A DNA stretch of 64,000 bases from Myotis daubentonii (GCF_963259705.1 NC_081849.1:58066093-58130092); one strand, 5' to 3'. Shown: positions 45,421 through 57,095, counted from the first letter of the stretch. The notes: a model not told the origin generated them from the sequence alone. Program-made: numbers and translations.

Positions 45421-46965
45421 TGGAAACAAATACCCTCCATTTTTGTCCTTGAAGTGATAAGCTGATTTCCACCCCCCCCACCCCCATCCCCAACCCCCAC
45501 CCCCGAAAAAAGTAACATTTCTGAATGCACTGGGAGAATTTACACAGGCTTCCTATTTCCTTACACAGAATATTAGAGACATACTCGACAGCAACAATTT
45601 AATTAAACTGCTTATCTGTAACACTTCTTCAAGGACATTCTTAACGGAAACTGGCATTTTGTTCTGCTTTGTCTCCTTGCAAGCAGGAGGCTGTGAAGAA
45701 TGAGATAACTCTGGGGACAGCTGGGTGTCGCTGCCTGGATTCATGCGAAGGCACCAGAAGTTTTACGCACCATTGCATTTGCACCAACAATACAACTGCA
45801 AAACAGTGAAAAAGGCAAATAACATCTTAACATGTTTAAAACTAGCTTGACTTTTCAGACTCCTGAAAGAGCCTTGGGAATCTCCCGGTGTCTGCAGAAT
45901 GCGCTTTAAGACCCGCTAGACTAGGATCCTGTGCTCAACAGCGAGGCCAACATTCCCCAGAGGAAATGGGGAAGAGTATGTGCAAGGCAACACTTTCTTT
46001 CTAAGTAAGTGACCAAAAATTTAAACTCTCACATTCCATCCGTGAGAGCTGTTCCACGGCTATACCTAGCTGCAGGGTAGACTGGGGGGAACGGGAACGG
46101 AGTCTCTAACCAGGCACCCATCTGTGGAAGAAAGGGGGAACAGACCTGGGTGTATAACTAACAGTCACCACACTCGCCCAATTCACTAAAAGGCAGATCA
46201 AGTGAGAGAAGAGCCTTGCTAGAGGGTCTGCAGGTAATTGAGGACATTGGGTACTTCTGCTTTGTGCCTGGTAACAGGGTATAACTCTGGTCAAGGGGGG
46301 CTAGAGACTGTGGGACAGGAGAAAAGGAGTGGTTACAATCACAGACCCAGGCCTGTGACCATGGGGATGGAGCGCCAGGAAAATGTATCCTCTAAGGAGC
46401 CACAAGCTTACAGCCAGGAAAGGATCACGGGGGGAACACAAAATAGGGGCCGCAGAGAGAACGGGGTGGGGGGGGCCCCGAGGCAACAACGAATGCAGGT
46501 CATTGTGGGCTTCGGTGAGCATATCATGGGCCCCCAGTGACTCCTTCAACTAGAAAAGACCTTTAGTTGCAGGAAAATCACTCACTGGGCTGGGCCAGAA
46601 CGCCAGCGCTCTGTGACTTTAATTGTGACCTTACTTTGTCCCCAGGCTGGAGATCTGGGGGAAATCTGGAGGGTTTTATAATATTTTTATAGCTTTATTT
46701 AGTCAAAACATACTCTTATTTGAGAGTGGAGTCCAAATGTTTTATTTGTATTCCCTTCTCGATAGCAACAAGAACAGAACAGCCTTTCTGCCGAAAACTG
46801 ATGTGAACTTAGTGCATGAAGGCAGAGAACTTTGAGGTAAATAAAGGTAGCTCTGGTCACAGAGAACAAAATCCTAATCAAAGCAAACCAAGCTACTGGA
46901 AGCCAAGCCTAAACTGGCCTTGCAACACTTAGTAAGTATGGGACCAAAAGCTTTTAAAGGCTGTG
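45421..46965. other. Unassigned, moderately GC-rich; C-run cluster at 45471-45506
   Basis: The C-rich tract has repeated runs of five to nine C and could form a G-quadruplex on the minus strand. From 45870 to 46600 the DNA has more CpG than average, including GAACGGGGTGGGGGGGGCCCC near 46459. I see no promoter elements or coding exon there. Confidence 0.4.
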
Positions 46966-47185
46966 CCTTGCCCTTGCCGGTTTGGCTCAGTGGAAAGAGC
47001 ACCTGAGGGGTCCCAAGTTCAATTCCGGTCAAGGACATGTCCCCGGTTGCAGGCTAGATCTCAGCCCTGGTAAGGGCTTGTGGAAGGCAATCAATCGATG
47101 TGTCTCTCTCCCATCAATGTTTCTCTTCCTCTGTCTCTCTCTCCCTTCCACTCTAAATAAATAAATACATAAATAATAAAAAAAT
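46966..47185 (+). mobile_element. Ves SINE
   Basis: CCTTGCCGGTTTGGCTCAGTG head, GTTCAATTCCGGTCAAGGAC, weak body ('ctcagccctggtaagggcttgtggaaggcaatcaatcgatg'), CT segment, AAATAAATAAAT tail. More diverged than the others. Confidence 0.85.
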
Positions 47186-47994
47186 CAGTGGAAAAATATC
47201 CTCAGATGAGGATTAACACAGAGATAAAAGAAAGGGCTGGAAGGCACTTGTTTTGAGATTAGATCCAGGTCAACCAAGAGGTCATAGGTTCTTGGGTTTT
47301 CTTCCATCCGAAGCAACAGAAAGCCCATCTGTTACCAAATGAAAGGGGTTTTTGACTATATGATTTTCTAGAAATCAACCTTATTCATGTTGCCCCCCAT
47401 TATACAGGCATTCTCTGCCCATCAAGAGAAAGCAGTTTGTTTAAACATTACCTTGGTATTTAGCTGAGATCAGAAGACAAACAAACAATAAAATAAGAGA
47501 AACAAGAGACACATCAGAGCCGTGGAAATGAGAAGGAAACATATGCCAACCTCGTGGGTTTATGCATTCCCTGTGACTAGGCATTAATTCTGAACCCAAG
47601 ACTTTGGGCAGGTTGGGCAAAAAGGTAAACATACTTACTTATAAGTTCCTCACTGTAAGAAAGGAGGAAGTGAAAATTTTGTTGGCTCTAAATTCTCCAA
47701 TTTCTCACCTGAGTCCCTTCATGGGAGTCATTGAGTTACATGACAGACATTCTGCTCAATACCAGTTCTGTGGTCAAATACAGATCAGGACTCATTGTGC
47801 AGATTTTTTTTTTCCAAGAACCTACAAGGGCATATAGAATAAACTAATTGTGGCTTTTAAATTATCCTAGCTGACCTGACCTATGTCTAACCCGGAAATG
47901 CTGTGGGGACCTAAGCTACCTTATGGCTGGTTGGGAAATGCAGTCTCCCAGTGAATCAACAAGTCCAGCCTCTGTGATAAGCACTTGATTTACA
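47186..47994. other. No recognisable feature
   Basis: Unique-looking; nothing supported. Confidence 0.4.
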
Positions 47995-48375
47995 GGGCAG
48001 ATCTCAGCACAAAGTCTGGACTCGGCCAGCATTAACTGTGAAATTGGAAGCACATCGCTGAACCTTTGGTTCTGCAATGTCCTCATTCTTTTTAATGGAT
48101 AATAAGGTAGTTACTATTTTTTCAGACCTTACTCTGTGCCAGTCACTGTTTTTCCAGGTGGATTATAAGTCCCCTGAGGGTAATGGGAATAGTTCTTTTG
48201 TTTACTCTTGTATCCCCAGCTTCTAATGCAAGTCAGGCACATAGTCGATGCTTAATAAAAAGAACTTTGACTAAGTGTCCACTGGCATGAAAACCCTGCA
48301 AGCAATTATTCCCATTGTACAGTTGAAGAAACAGGCTCAGAAAGTTTAAGTGACTCTAAGAAAGTCACGAAGCTG
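47995..48375. mobile_element. Cluster of MIR and L2 fragments
   Basis: Plus-strand MIR at 48000-48115 ('aactgtgaaattggaagcacatcgctgaacctttggttctgcaatgtcc'). Minus-strand MIR at about 48120-48160 ('gaccttactctgtgccagtcactg') resuming at 48300-48370 ('ccattgtacagttgaagaaacaggctcagaaag'). Between these is a plus-strand L2 3' end at 48165-48265 ('cttgtatccccagcttctaat', 'gtcaggcacatagtcgatgcttaataaa'). Confidence 0.6.
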
Positions 48376-48604
48376 GTTAAATAGAGTATCCTGAGTAGCC
48401 CCAGCGCCGGGGCTGTTTCCACAAGGTTGCAGCAATGGAAGCAGACCAGAGCATGTTCCAAGGCTCCTCCCAGCTCTGAAGTGCAAGGATCCCCACAGCA
48501 CAGGGGTACCTGTCATTGAAAGAGTTCTGGGCTCATGAAATTCCTTAACAATGCTTACCACCTGGAGGCCCCATAGCTGTGACTCCAGCAGCTTTGAGGA
48601 CAAT

Positions 48605-48637
48605 CTAAGTAGTGAGGCAGCCGACAGATGTTTTCTT

Positions 48638-48696
<59 letters not shown>

Positions 48697-48745
48697 CCTT
48701 CCTCTCTCTCTCTCTCTCTCAAAATCAATTTTTAAAAATCTTTTA
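48605..48745 (+). mobile_element. 5'-truncated Ves SINE with expanded (CT)n
   Basis: Starts in the Ves body (GTGAGGCAGCCGACAGATG) and runs through about 27 CT units (48642-48694), CTCCCTTCCTC, another CT run, and AAAATCAATTTTTAAAAATC. The tRNA-like head is missing. The Arg/Glu-repeat and Leu/Ser-repeat frames here are artefacts. Confidence 0.75.
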
Positions 48746-50030
48746 AAAAACATGTCTCCCTGGAGGCATCTTTGTTTATTCAAGAGGCCTCTGGTGGAAA
48801 TCTCCCACTTCCTGCAGCGACCTTGAAGGACCTAAGTACCTCCTCCTCACTCCTCACACAGACTTAGCAAACCTGAGCATTGCCTTGAAGTGCTCAGATT
48901 TCAGAAATCTGCATAGTAAACATCTGTTGATAAAGTAATAGATAGATGTGCATGACAAAATTAGCTATTTTATTGTCATTTCATTTTAAAATTCAAAACA
49001 GAATGAAATGTTCAGCTTAGCTTTAGCACCTTGTTTTGCTGGTGCTCTTAATCTTGTAATTCCTTCAACTACATGTTATTTATGGGGGATACAATCCCTC
49101 AATAGCTTCTCACAAGTATCTTTCCTGTTTGCTGATGACTAGCGTAAAGGGTGCGGCAAATGTCACAAAGAACTAATAGGGACAAGCCACGTGTTTCATT
49201 GTATTCTTACCAACCAAAAGTTACTAACTTCCCTCTCACCAAATGCAGGACACTCATCATTTCACCCTCCCATCCTCACTGCTCCCTCCCTCCCTGTGGA
49301 CTAGGATCTAGAAATCAGAACCTTAGACAGGAAAGCCAATGTCAAGGTTCCTTATTTCTCTTGAGGCTCTTTTTTTTAAGGGGGGGGGGGGGGGGGGCGG
49401 GCCTGCATTTGTTGTCTACACTGGACTTCTGAAGCGGGGAAAAGAAATTTTTTCAGCACTCACTTCAAATCCCAGATGCCCTCTATCCATCTTGTAATGT
49501 CTTCGGTTTCAGTTATATCTCACAATCTTCATCACACAAATTTCTATTTATTTTCATTTCAAATTCCAGGTTTCATTCCATAGAAGCCATGTGTCCTTAA
49601 AGCTCTAAACCAGCAAGTTGTGTTTGGTGTGTGTGGTTTGATATGAATCAGGAAGAACTTTAGGCTCTGCTCTAGTCAAAGCTTAATAGCCTTGTGGACG
49701 TGTTAGTGAAAGTGAGGTGGAGAGGAAGAAGGAAACCTGCCCTTTATCCTTAGCATGAACCTCCTCTTCCTCCAACCACCTCTCCCTTGGCCACCAGATA
49801 CCTGCATGCAGCCTGAATTGAGGAACTGGGAGGGCCTGCAGTGGCCTCTGCTATTCTCCACAAGCACAAGGTACCAGATCCTACACAGGGCAGAGAGGAC
49901 AAAAGAAGGAATAGTGCAGAAAAATAGAGAAAAGAGAGCAGTAAATACAAAGGCAACAGAGGGATGGAAGAGAGAGACACAAATGAGGTAGAAGTCATCA
50001 GATCGTGCCTGTAAAACTTACCTGTTGATA
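48746..50030. other. No gene; long G run at 49380-49397
   Basis: A T run followed by 18 consecutive G then CGGG. The frames at 49151-49432 and 49750-50112 have no support. Confidence 0.45.
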
Positions 50031-50034
50031 ATGA

Positions 50035-50135
50035 TAGAAATACCAACAAGAAGATTATTGAACATTTACTACATGCTAGTGCTTTTCTCAATGCATTACA
50101 TTTGTTACTCATCTATTCCTTTAAGATGTTTGTGA
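50035..50135 (-). mobile_element. MIR fragment
   Basis: 'attattgaacatttactacatgctagtgcttttctcaatgcattacatttg' is the reverse complement of the MIR 3' end. Confidence 0.55.
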
Positions 50136-50189
50136 GGCAAAATGTCTGCCCTTCTTTAGCTGACACCCTTGTCAGATAATACGATAAAC

Positions 50190-50340
50190 TGGTAAAATAT
50201 ATAGCATATTAGAAGACGAGAAGTGCTAAGTATAAAAGTGAAGCAGGAGGAGACAGAGGGCTTGTCGGGTAGGAGAGAAAGCAGCTTGGTGTCCAGGGAA
50301 GACCTTATTGAGGTGACCTTTGAGGAAGACTTCAAAGACA
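50190..50340 (-). mobile_element. L2 fragment
   Basis: 'gtgtccagggaagaccttattgaggtgacctttgaggaagacttcaaag' follows the L2 antisense pattern ('ggtcagggaaggcctctctgaggaggtgacatttgag'). The 50223-50465 frame is antisense L2, not a host gene. Confidence 0.6.
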
Positions 50341-51059
50341 TCAGCATCCACTTTGCCCACTCTCAGGCATTTCTGCAACATTTTGAGCTCCCCCCAAAAA
50401 TATTTATTTCATATTTTGAGCCCGTTATGTCTATTTTTGTTGGCATGTCTATGTGTTTGAAGTGATAGGGATTATCAGCAAAGTGTGACCTCTGCACCAT
50501 TTTGACTAGTGTGGTCATTTCTTTGGAAATTGTATCCTGAGGAGGCCAGGGCGTGGTGGTGGTCTATATTTTATCCTGCCGATGTCATACAACTCAATTT
50601 CAAGAGCTTCCAAACATGACAGGGGAAGCAGAAGATGCTTCATGAGAAAGTTAAATGAAAGGTCATTTGAATCATCTCACTGGCACTTGGACTCCTCCTT
50701 CACTGTTAGGAAGGCTGTGCATAAAGCCACGCTGGCATCATCTTGGCCTAGTTTTTCCCTCTTGTAAAACAGCATAGTCATGGTACACGTCTTCCCCATG
50801 GTGACAGTCTGTGGGAGGGCCATCTGTGAGGACGGACTGTGAGCAAGGGCTGAAGGCTGATGGGCTTGTGCTTGGGTCAATCTTATTACTACTTTTTCCT
50901 AATTTCATTATTCAGGAGGGTGAAGGGAGCAAGTTGAACAGACAAAGCACAAGGCCCTTGAAAACACTGGGAAAACATAGGGCCCAACACACTCACACAC
51001 ACACACAAACAGCCCTGCAAAAAAATAGTTCTCTTACAACTACATTTCAACTAGTAAGT
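50341..51059. other. No recognisable feature
   Basis: Short ACACACAC repeat near 50990-51005; nothing else. Confidence 0.4.
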
Positions 51060-51075
51060 AAAAGAGTTGATAAGG

Positions 51076-51297
51076 TGCTGAAACCGGTTTGGCTCAGTGG
51101 ATAGAGCGTCGGCCTGTGGACTGAGGGGTCCCCGGTTCGATTCCGGTCAAGGGCATGTGCCTGGGTTGCGGGCACATCCCCAGTAGGGGGTGTGCAGGAG
51201 GCAGCTGATCGATGTTTCTCTCTCATCGATGTTTCTAACTCTCTATCTCTCTCCCTTCCTCTCTGTAAAAAATCAATAAAATATATTTTTTTAAAAA
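51076..51297 (+). mobile_element. Ves SINE, well preserved
   Basis: Head CTGAAACCGGTTTGGCTCAG, A-box-like TGGATAGAGCG, intact B box GGTTCGATTCC, body ACATCCCCAGTAGGGGGTG and GGAGGCAGCTGATCGATG, CT segment, TTTTTTTAAAAAAAAA end. A perfect 16-bp target duplication, AAAAGAGTTGATAAGG, lies at 51060-51075 and 51298-51313. The frame at 51047-51316 is its antisense translation. Confidence 0.96.
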
Positions 51298-51313
51298 AAA
51301 AGAGTTGATAAGG

Positions 51314-52720
51314 CAATAAGCTGAAAATTGAGCAAGGGAGTGCTACCAGAGGAACTTGCTATTGCCTTCCCTTTGGTCAACAACATCAGAAGTGAGCCCA
51401 CACTGACCATTTGGTTAAAGGACAGAGGGGTGAGGCAGGGCTCTTCAGGAACTGGCTGACTGGCTCTCGAGGGCTACCTGTTCACAGCTCTTCCCAGCCC
51501 AGCATTCAGTAGAGTCAGGGTAGCAGCTTCACACAGGCCCTGAAGGGAGGGAGCACTGATACGCAGAAATCACCGAATGCAACAATCAGAGCCAGGACAT
51601 TGGGGTGTGTTTTTTCCCACTGAGAGCCTGTTGTGAAGCCTTTCCCAGCACACCACTGGGTGAGGGAGAGGCTGTTCTGGATAAACTACGTGACCTGTGT
51701 TATCACTCAGAGGCAAGAACGAGAGAAGGCATTTCTCAATGCATGAAAATATTGAAAGGTGTGAAATAAATATGCTGATGGTGAAGGTGATCTGGGGAAG
51801 TCAGGGCAAATTCATTCAGGGCAGCAGCATTCCATGTAGGTACAGGAGATTCGAAACATCTATTAAGCACAGGACTATCTTGACTCCATTAATCAAACGA
51901 GGAGCAATAGAGGCAACCGGCTGATTCACTGGACGAGGACTTCTAAGTCAGTTTGCTTCAAGGGCTCTAGAAGCCTCCCAAAACAAATGCTTGGCTTAGT
52001 CAAAGAATTATGTCAGAAAGCCAAGGTCAATTTTCTACTTTTAATTGATTTTTAAATACTTTTTAATTCCTAAAGGTAGGAGCAGGAAAAAAAAAGGGGG
52101 GGGGGGACTGTATAAATGAAATGCACAACCTTACCATATCACTGTCTAAATCACCAATAAAAACCACAAACATTCCCTAATTAGCCTAATTATCCTCTCT
52201 CATCCAAGATCAAAGCTTTCATTAAAACTGAAGGACTTAAACTGAACAGGGTGGAGCAACAGCACAAAAAACCACAAGAAAACAAATGTCTGTCTTCAAG
52301 TCTCCATGCTCCCAGCTTAGAAATCTGCAGGCTGCCAGGACTCTTGCAAGTCCTGAGGACATATTAAATTTGACATCACTCACTATTGCAATTGTAAACT
52401 TTCTAATAAATAACGTAGAGCAGGAGGAGACATTTTGTTTATTTGCCCTCCTGCGGCACCCAAGAGCCCTTGCCTGTGTTTTCCCAGGCTCCCTCAACAG
52501 AGCTTTTCTTGTGAATTCCTATAACCGAAATAGCAGCAAACTGATACCAAGTAGGGGAAAATGATAGTTTCTTACTAAAATGGAGATGTCATTGATGATA
52601 TCTGTGTTCTTTCTGTAGGTATAGTTTTTTTGTTTTGTGTTTTTTTGTGTTTTTTGTTTTTGTTTTTGTTTTTTTTTGGGGGGGGGGTGTAGATTGCCCA
52701 AAACAGTCATAATATAGCAC
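51314..52720. other. No gene; homopolymer runs
   Basis: A/G run near 52088-52106 and T/G run at 52620-52688. Nothing else recognised. Confidence 0.4.
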
Positions 52721-52724
52721 AATG

Positions 52725-52935
52725 GTTAAACATAAAGTCTTTGCAAACAGCCAGATCTGCATTTTTTTCTTATTCTGTTACTAACATTGTGACTTTGGAC
52801 AAACTACTTAGTGGAAATTTTCTTTGCTTTTGTATAAATGGGGATAATAATGCCTAATCTTCATAGTTCCAGTAAAGATTAGATGAGAGACTGATCCTCG
52901 GCTCCGAATAAACCCTTTATAAATGTAAGTGATCA
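52725..52935 (+). mobile_element. MIR element
   Basis: 'aatggttaaacataaagtctttgcaaacagccagatctg', 'ctaacattgtgactttggacaaactacttag', 'tataaatggggataataatgcc' and 'cagtaaagattagatgag' follow MIR from head to 3' part. Confidence 0.8.
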
Positions 52936-53402
52936 CAGCTCTCTTAGCAGCCTCTTAATCAAGTCACTAGATTAACTGATGCACGCCGATCCCCATGGAA
53001 CACTGGGCACTCGAGCCTACTACATCCACCCCTGGTACCCTTGCACATGTCTCCTCCTACCTGTGTGTTATCGCTTATGCTCCCCAAACTACAAATTCCA
53101 ATCACACTTATTATTTCATCATGTACAACCAATTAAGTTTTATGCAAACCTAGGAAATAAGAGTGGAAAATGACAGCTGCATTCCATAATTCCTATAAAA
53201 ACTAAAATGGATGCCTTGCAAAGATTCCTAAATGCAGGCCACTAGAACAAACTACTGCTAATATATGAGGTATGGATGAGTTGATTAGGAATCCTGGGGA
53301 ATTGTTTAATGCTTTAAAGACATATCTAGGAGATTGCTTCAAAAGTATCATCAAACTGCCCCTCCACTTAAAAAATAAATAACTAGAAATAGTGGAGAAT
53401 GC

Positions 53403-53434
<32 letters not shown>

Positions 53435-54918
53435 CACGCGTGTGCTGCATGTTGAATAAATGAATAGGGTGGAAGGATATGATCAATGCTTTGGGGAGGA
53501 GTGATGAGCAAAGGGAGGAGACTTAGTGTGACTCTCTTCCACTTATTCCAGTTCTATGCCTTCATGGAAGCTAGTAGCCTGAAGTGGGGCTATGGAAACA
53601 AATTTAAAGGCATGGGTTTGAATAAGAATCTTTCAGGACACTGCCTAATTCCATGATTCTCTGAATCATAGATTTGCATATGAAATAATGATGCCTGCAC
53701 AACAAGAGAAGCTTGGTGTCCTATGGAGATGAAATACAGAGCAGACTCCTTGATTTGCTGATGCGAATGTAACAAACAGCCAACGGACTCTGGTTCCTTG
53801 AGCAGGAATAAATGGGACAAAGGCACAGCGCTGACTTGAGACTGTCTTGATCTTGCTTCTTCCATACTATTATGGCAAATGCAAACAGTTCATAGAGATC
53901 TAGAATTTTGATTCTAATTTATTTAGGTGTAGGTATATATAGCTGGTGTTCAGCAACGACATTTATACTCTCAGCGTGACCCTACAAGTCCCAGATGCAA
54001 CAGCAACTCAGGCAGATTTCTACTTTGTGCCGTCAATAAATTAAAATTAACATTTTATGAAAATCACTCTAAGGAAGGGCCCACCTTTTTCTGTCTTTGC
54101 CTCGCTATACTCAACAGAAAGGAAATATGCTTTTCAGATGTTAGATCATTGCCATTTGGTGGAAATCATCATCTGAGCCCATTTTTACCAGAGCCTTGAA
54201 GTACTGGGCAACCCAGCTGACACATGAGATGAGATGCACTAAGATCAATTTGTTGACTTTTAATGAGGCTTCAAAATGCCCTAGTCCATTATTTAATCAT
54301 TTTAAGAATAAATTGCTGCTTCTTTACTATTCCTGCTTCCTGTACATGAAAAAGCTAACTGATTTTTAATCACTTCCATTCCTCCTTCCATCCCCTTGAA
54401 GGCTACACGAATTCTCTGCTATTACCATCACTAACCAAAGCAGCCCATAAAATTGAAGATCAAATATAACGAAGTCGCATTAAATAGCATGGCAGGATTT
54501 TCAAAGCAACCAGATTCTGTGACTCTATTTTCAATAATAATAATAATAACTCACAGTTTTAACATAGGGAGTTAACATGCTGTGGGTCTTCCTCTTTGGA
54601 AGTAATGCTTTAAGTATACAGGATGTTGCACACTCTAGCCCTTCCAATGAGTTAAATTACATACAAAATGTCACTTTAATTGAGCGTTTTCTTTCAACTA
54701 AATTTCAGAGCGAAGCTTAACTAAATGAAGGGGAAAGAATTTGAAAGCGGACCACTAACAGAGTGATCTGGATTCATGAGGACATTGGTCCTTGGGGGAT
54801 TTGTTCACTGGGGAGCTCCCTGAATTGGCCCAATGCAAAGCACATACTAGTAAAAGGTGCTCAGTAAACATTTTTGTAATTAATGCTTTTAAAATATTTT
54901 TAGTTTTTTCCTCAACAG
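52936..54918. other. Unassigned DNA; (TG)n with GC alternation at 53404-53446
   Basis: TG units run into GCGCGCGTGCACGCGTGTG, an alternating purine-pyrimidine tract. The 54100-54560 segment is unique-looking and fairly repeat-free. An L2 or MIR 3' end lies near 54840-54880 ('gtgctcagtaaacatttttg'). Confidence 0.4.
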
Positions 54919-55183
54919 TCGAGAAACAATTCAGAAGGTATAATGGAGATATAAGAGCACATCATGAAGGCTGTATCAAACCTACAACCATTCGACATGA
55001 AACAGGGACTTTCCTAGAAGAAGAGGCAAGGATTGGACATCCCATTAGTGCAGACGTGGCCTGTGTAGCCTACAGATCGAGTCAGTCCTGTTCCAGTTCA
55101 CAGCGGCAGCATCCGGCCACGCCGAGCAACAGGCACGCCGCTAAAGAGGGAGATGTCGCATTTCCATTGGCTACTGAGTATTA
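54919..55183 (+). CDS. Candidate terminal coding exon, gene unidentified
   Basis: A pyrimidine tract and acceptor (TTTTTTCCTCAACAG, ending at 54918) precede about 87 open codons closed by TAA at 55181-55183. The exon would start at the second base of a codon, giving a predicted peptide that begins EKQFRRYNGDIRAHHEGCIK and ends FPLATEY. It is hydrophilic, with two Cys separated by 36-40 residues and a Ser/Gln-rich stretch; I see no membrane segment or known domain. CpGs are frequent (GCGGCAG, CATCCGGCCACGCCGAGC, CACGCCGC), unlike the flanks, as expected for conserved coding sequence. AATAAA follows at about 55340. The frame stays open upstream to 54792, but that part overlaps an old repeat end, so the exon reading is preferred. 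Upstream exons are not in view. It could still be a chance frame. Confidence 0.35.
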
Positions 55184-55339
55184 AACATTTGGAGAGTAGC
55201 ATCTCAATTTCTATCAATGAAAAAAGAAAAGAAACAACTAAAACCACATCTTCTACTATTTCCATGGTAGTAAATTTACGATTTACAAAGTATTTTCATT
55301 GAAAAGGCCACTCTAAACAACCATGTGGGGCACATGACA

Positions 55340-55345
55340 ATAAAC
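55340..55345 (+). terminator. Possible polyadenylation signal
   Basis: AATAAA about 160 bases after the stop of the candidate exon at 54919-55183. No clear GT-rich downstream element is visible. Confidence 0.3.
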
Positions 55346-55359
55346 TTCAAAATCCTCCC

Positions 55360-55430
55360 TTCTAGAATGTGAGCTCACAAGGGCAGGCAGGGTCTGCACC
55401 TCTCTGTTTACCTGTTTCCTTGGCACCAAG
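55360..55430 (+). mobile_element. L2 3' scrap
   Basis: 'ttctagaatgtgagctcacaagggcaggcagggtctgcacctctctg' follows the L2 3' pattern (AGAATGTAAGCTCC...GGGCAGGGAC). Confidence 0.5.
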
Positions 55431-55442
55431 AGAGAGAGAACA

Positions 55443-55570
55443 AGCTCTGGAATTCAATCAGTGGAGGTTCAAATCCCAGCTCTGTCTCTCACCAAGTATA
55501 AAACAAAAGTCTCTCTGAGCCGTAGTCTCCTCCTCCATAAAAAGGAAATAACCCCTCCTCACAGGGTGCT
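55443..55570 (+). mobile_element. MIR fragment
   Basis: 'gctctggaattcaatcagtggaggttcaaatcccagctctgtctctc', then 'cctcctccataaaaaggaaataa' follows the MIR head and core, including the B-box-like GGTTCAAATCC. Confidence 0.7.
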
Positions 55571-55905
55571 GTGGTCACCCCAGCCCAGGAACCTGGTTTT
55601 CACACAAGCAGGTGACATGATTCTGGCTTGGGTTGTCCCCATAGACAATATTCTGAGAAACACAGCCTTCATCCCAAACTTCTTATTGTCCAAAGGAAGA
55701 AACTGAGCCCCAAGTGGGATCGAATGCTTAACTAAAAGAGCTTCAGTTACTCTGAAGACGGCTTGAGTGGCGTGGGGTTTGGGGGTGGTCACAGAGAGCA
55801 GAAGGAGGGGTACCAACGCGGGGCAAGCAGAAGGGCTCTTTTGACTATAGTCGTGTCTTCATAGAATTCACATACCACTCCACTTATTAATTCATAGTTA
55901 TGATT
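55571..55905. other. No recognisable feature
   Basis: Unique-looking; the minus-strand frame 55559-55816 is unsupported. Confidence 0.35.
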
Positions 55906-55911
55906 ACTTTT

Positions 55912-55970
55912 ATTGATTGATTTTTTGAGAGAAAGAGGAAGGTAGAGGGGGAGAGAGAAAGAGGGAGGGG

Positions 55971-56026
<56 letters not shown>

Positions 56027-56158
56027 TCAATCTGTTATTCCACTTACTAGTATTTATGCATTCATTGATTGATTCTTGTATGTGCCCTGACTGGGGATCT
56101 AACAGACAATCTTGGCATATCGGGATGATACTCTAACCAACTGCGCCACCTGGCCAGG
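55912..56158 (-). mobile_element. Ves SINE of an older subfamily with expanded (GA)n
   Basis: On the minus strand it reads ACCCTGGCCAGGTGGCGCAG, TTGGTTAGAGTATCATCCC, then ATCCCCAGTCAGGGCACATA and GAATGCATAAATACTAG, the longer-bodied Ves form. It ends in about 20 GA units (55979-56021 on plus) and an A-rich tail. Flanking TATGATTAC and TATGATTAT suggest a diverged target duplication. Confidence 0.88.
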
Positions 56159-56960
56159 GTCTATGATTATTTTTAAATAAATTTGCAGCAGTGAAATTGC
56201 TAGATCAGAGAATATGCATTTTTGAAGGCTTCTGATACACGTTGACCACAGTTGTCTTCTACAAGGCTTACCCCAGTTAGCACCCTCAGCAGCAGATAAG
56301 GGACAAGGGGGATCCACTTGGACATCCCACCAATAAGGGCTCAGGAGATAAGAGAGTGCTATCCAGGCTCCAGCCGGACCCACCCACCGGGCTCTGCAGC
56401 GTCTCCATGGAGTGTGACGTTCCAGGCACAGCACTTGGTTTTTGACACAGAGTTGCGGTGGCATCTTGAATTTACAATAATATATTTTTAGTCACTTGGT
56501 TGTGTCCTTAACCTTGCTACTGATTTGGGATGAATCTAGCTTGTTTCCCAAACACTGTGGTTCATCTGAGATGAAACCACCAAATCCTGCTCCCGGGAGA
56601 AGCAAATTTAAAATGCTGGTTTGTATGATTAGCTTTAGTCAATTTCACGATGTGAGTCTGAACAGAGCCCAAACTCAACATGAAAGGTTATAGAAATGGA
56701 AAAATAACCAATTCCAAAGTCTAAAGAGAATAAGCCAAATACCTGGAATTGAACCATTTTGCACATTTTTATTCCCATCACTTGACCAAGAGGGAATTGT
56801 TGTGTCTGTTCAGTCTGCTTGTGTGTTGTTGTTGGGTTTTTTTGTTTGTTCGCTTGTTGTTGTTATTTGTCAATCTGCATAACCCAAAACACAGAAGCTC
56901 AGTATTTTCTGCAACTTTTATGTGTGTGAGCTTATGTAGAATCATCTAACAAACTCCAGT
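56159..56960. other. No recognisable feature
   Basis: The 121-codon minus-strand frame 56099-56464 begins inside unique DNA and ends in the SINE; no domain is seen. Confidence 0.35.
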
Positions 56961-56964
56961 GTAA

Positions 56965-57095
56965 GCACAAATCACAGGGGCAGTGGGTTTCATTAAACTG
57001 CAAATGCTGATTCAGTAGGTCTGGACTGGGGCCTGCTCTTCTGCGTATCTAAACTCCCAGGTCTACACATGCCTGGATCACACCTTGAGTAGCAA
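56965..57095. mobile_element. MER5-like hAT-Charlie fragment
   Basis: 'gctgattcagtaggtctggactggggcctgctcttctgcgtatctaaactcccag', then 'ggatcacaccttgagtagca' follows the MER5A 3' half and eroded inverted end. Confidence 0.7.

Noticed and set aside
50223..50465. 80-codon frame that looked protein-like
   Set aside because: The sequence is antisense L2.
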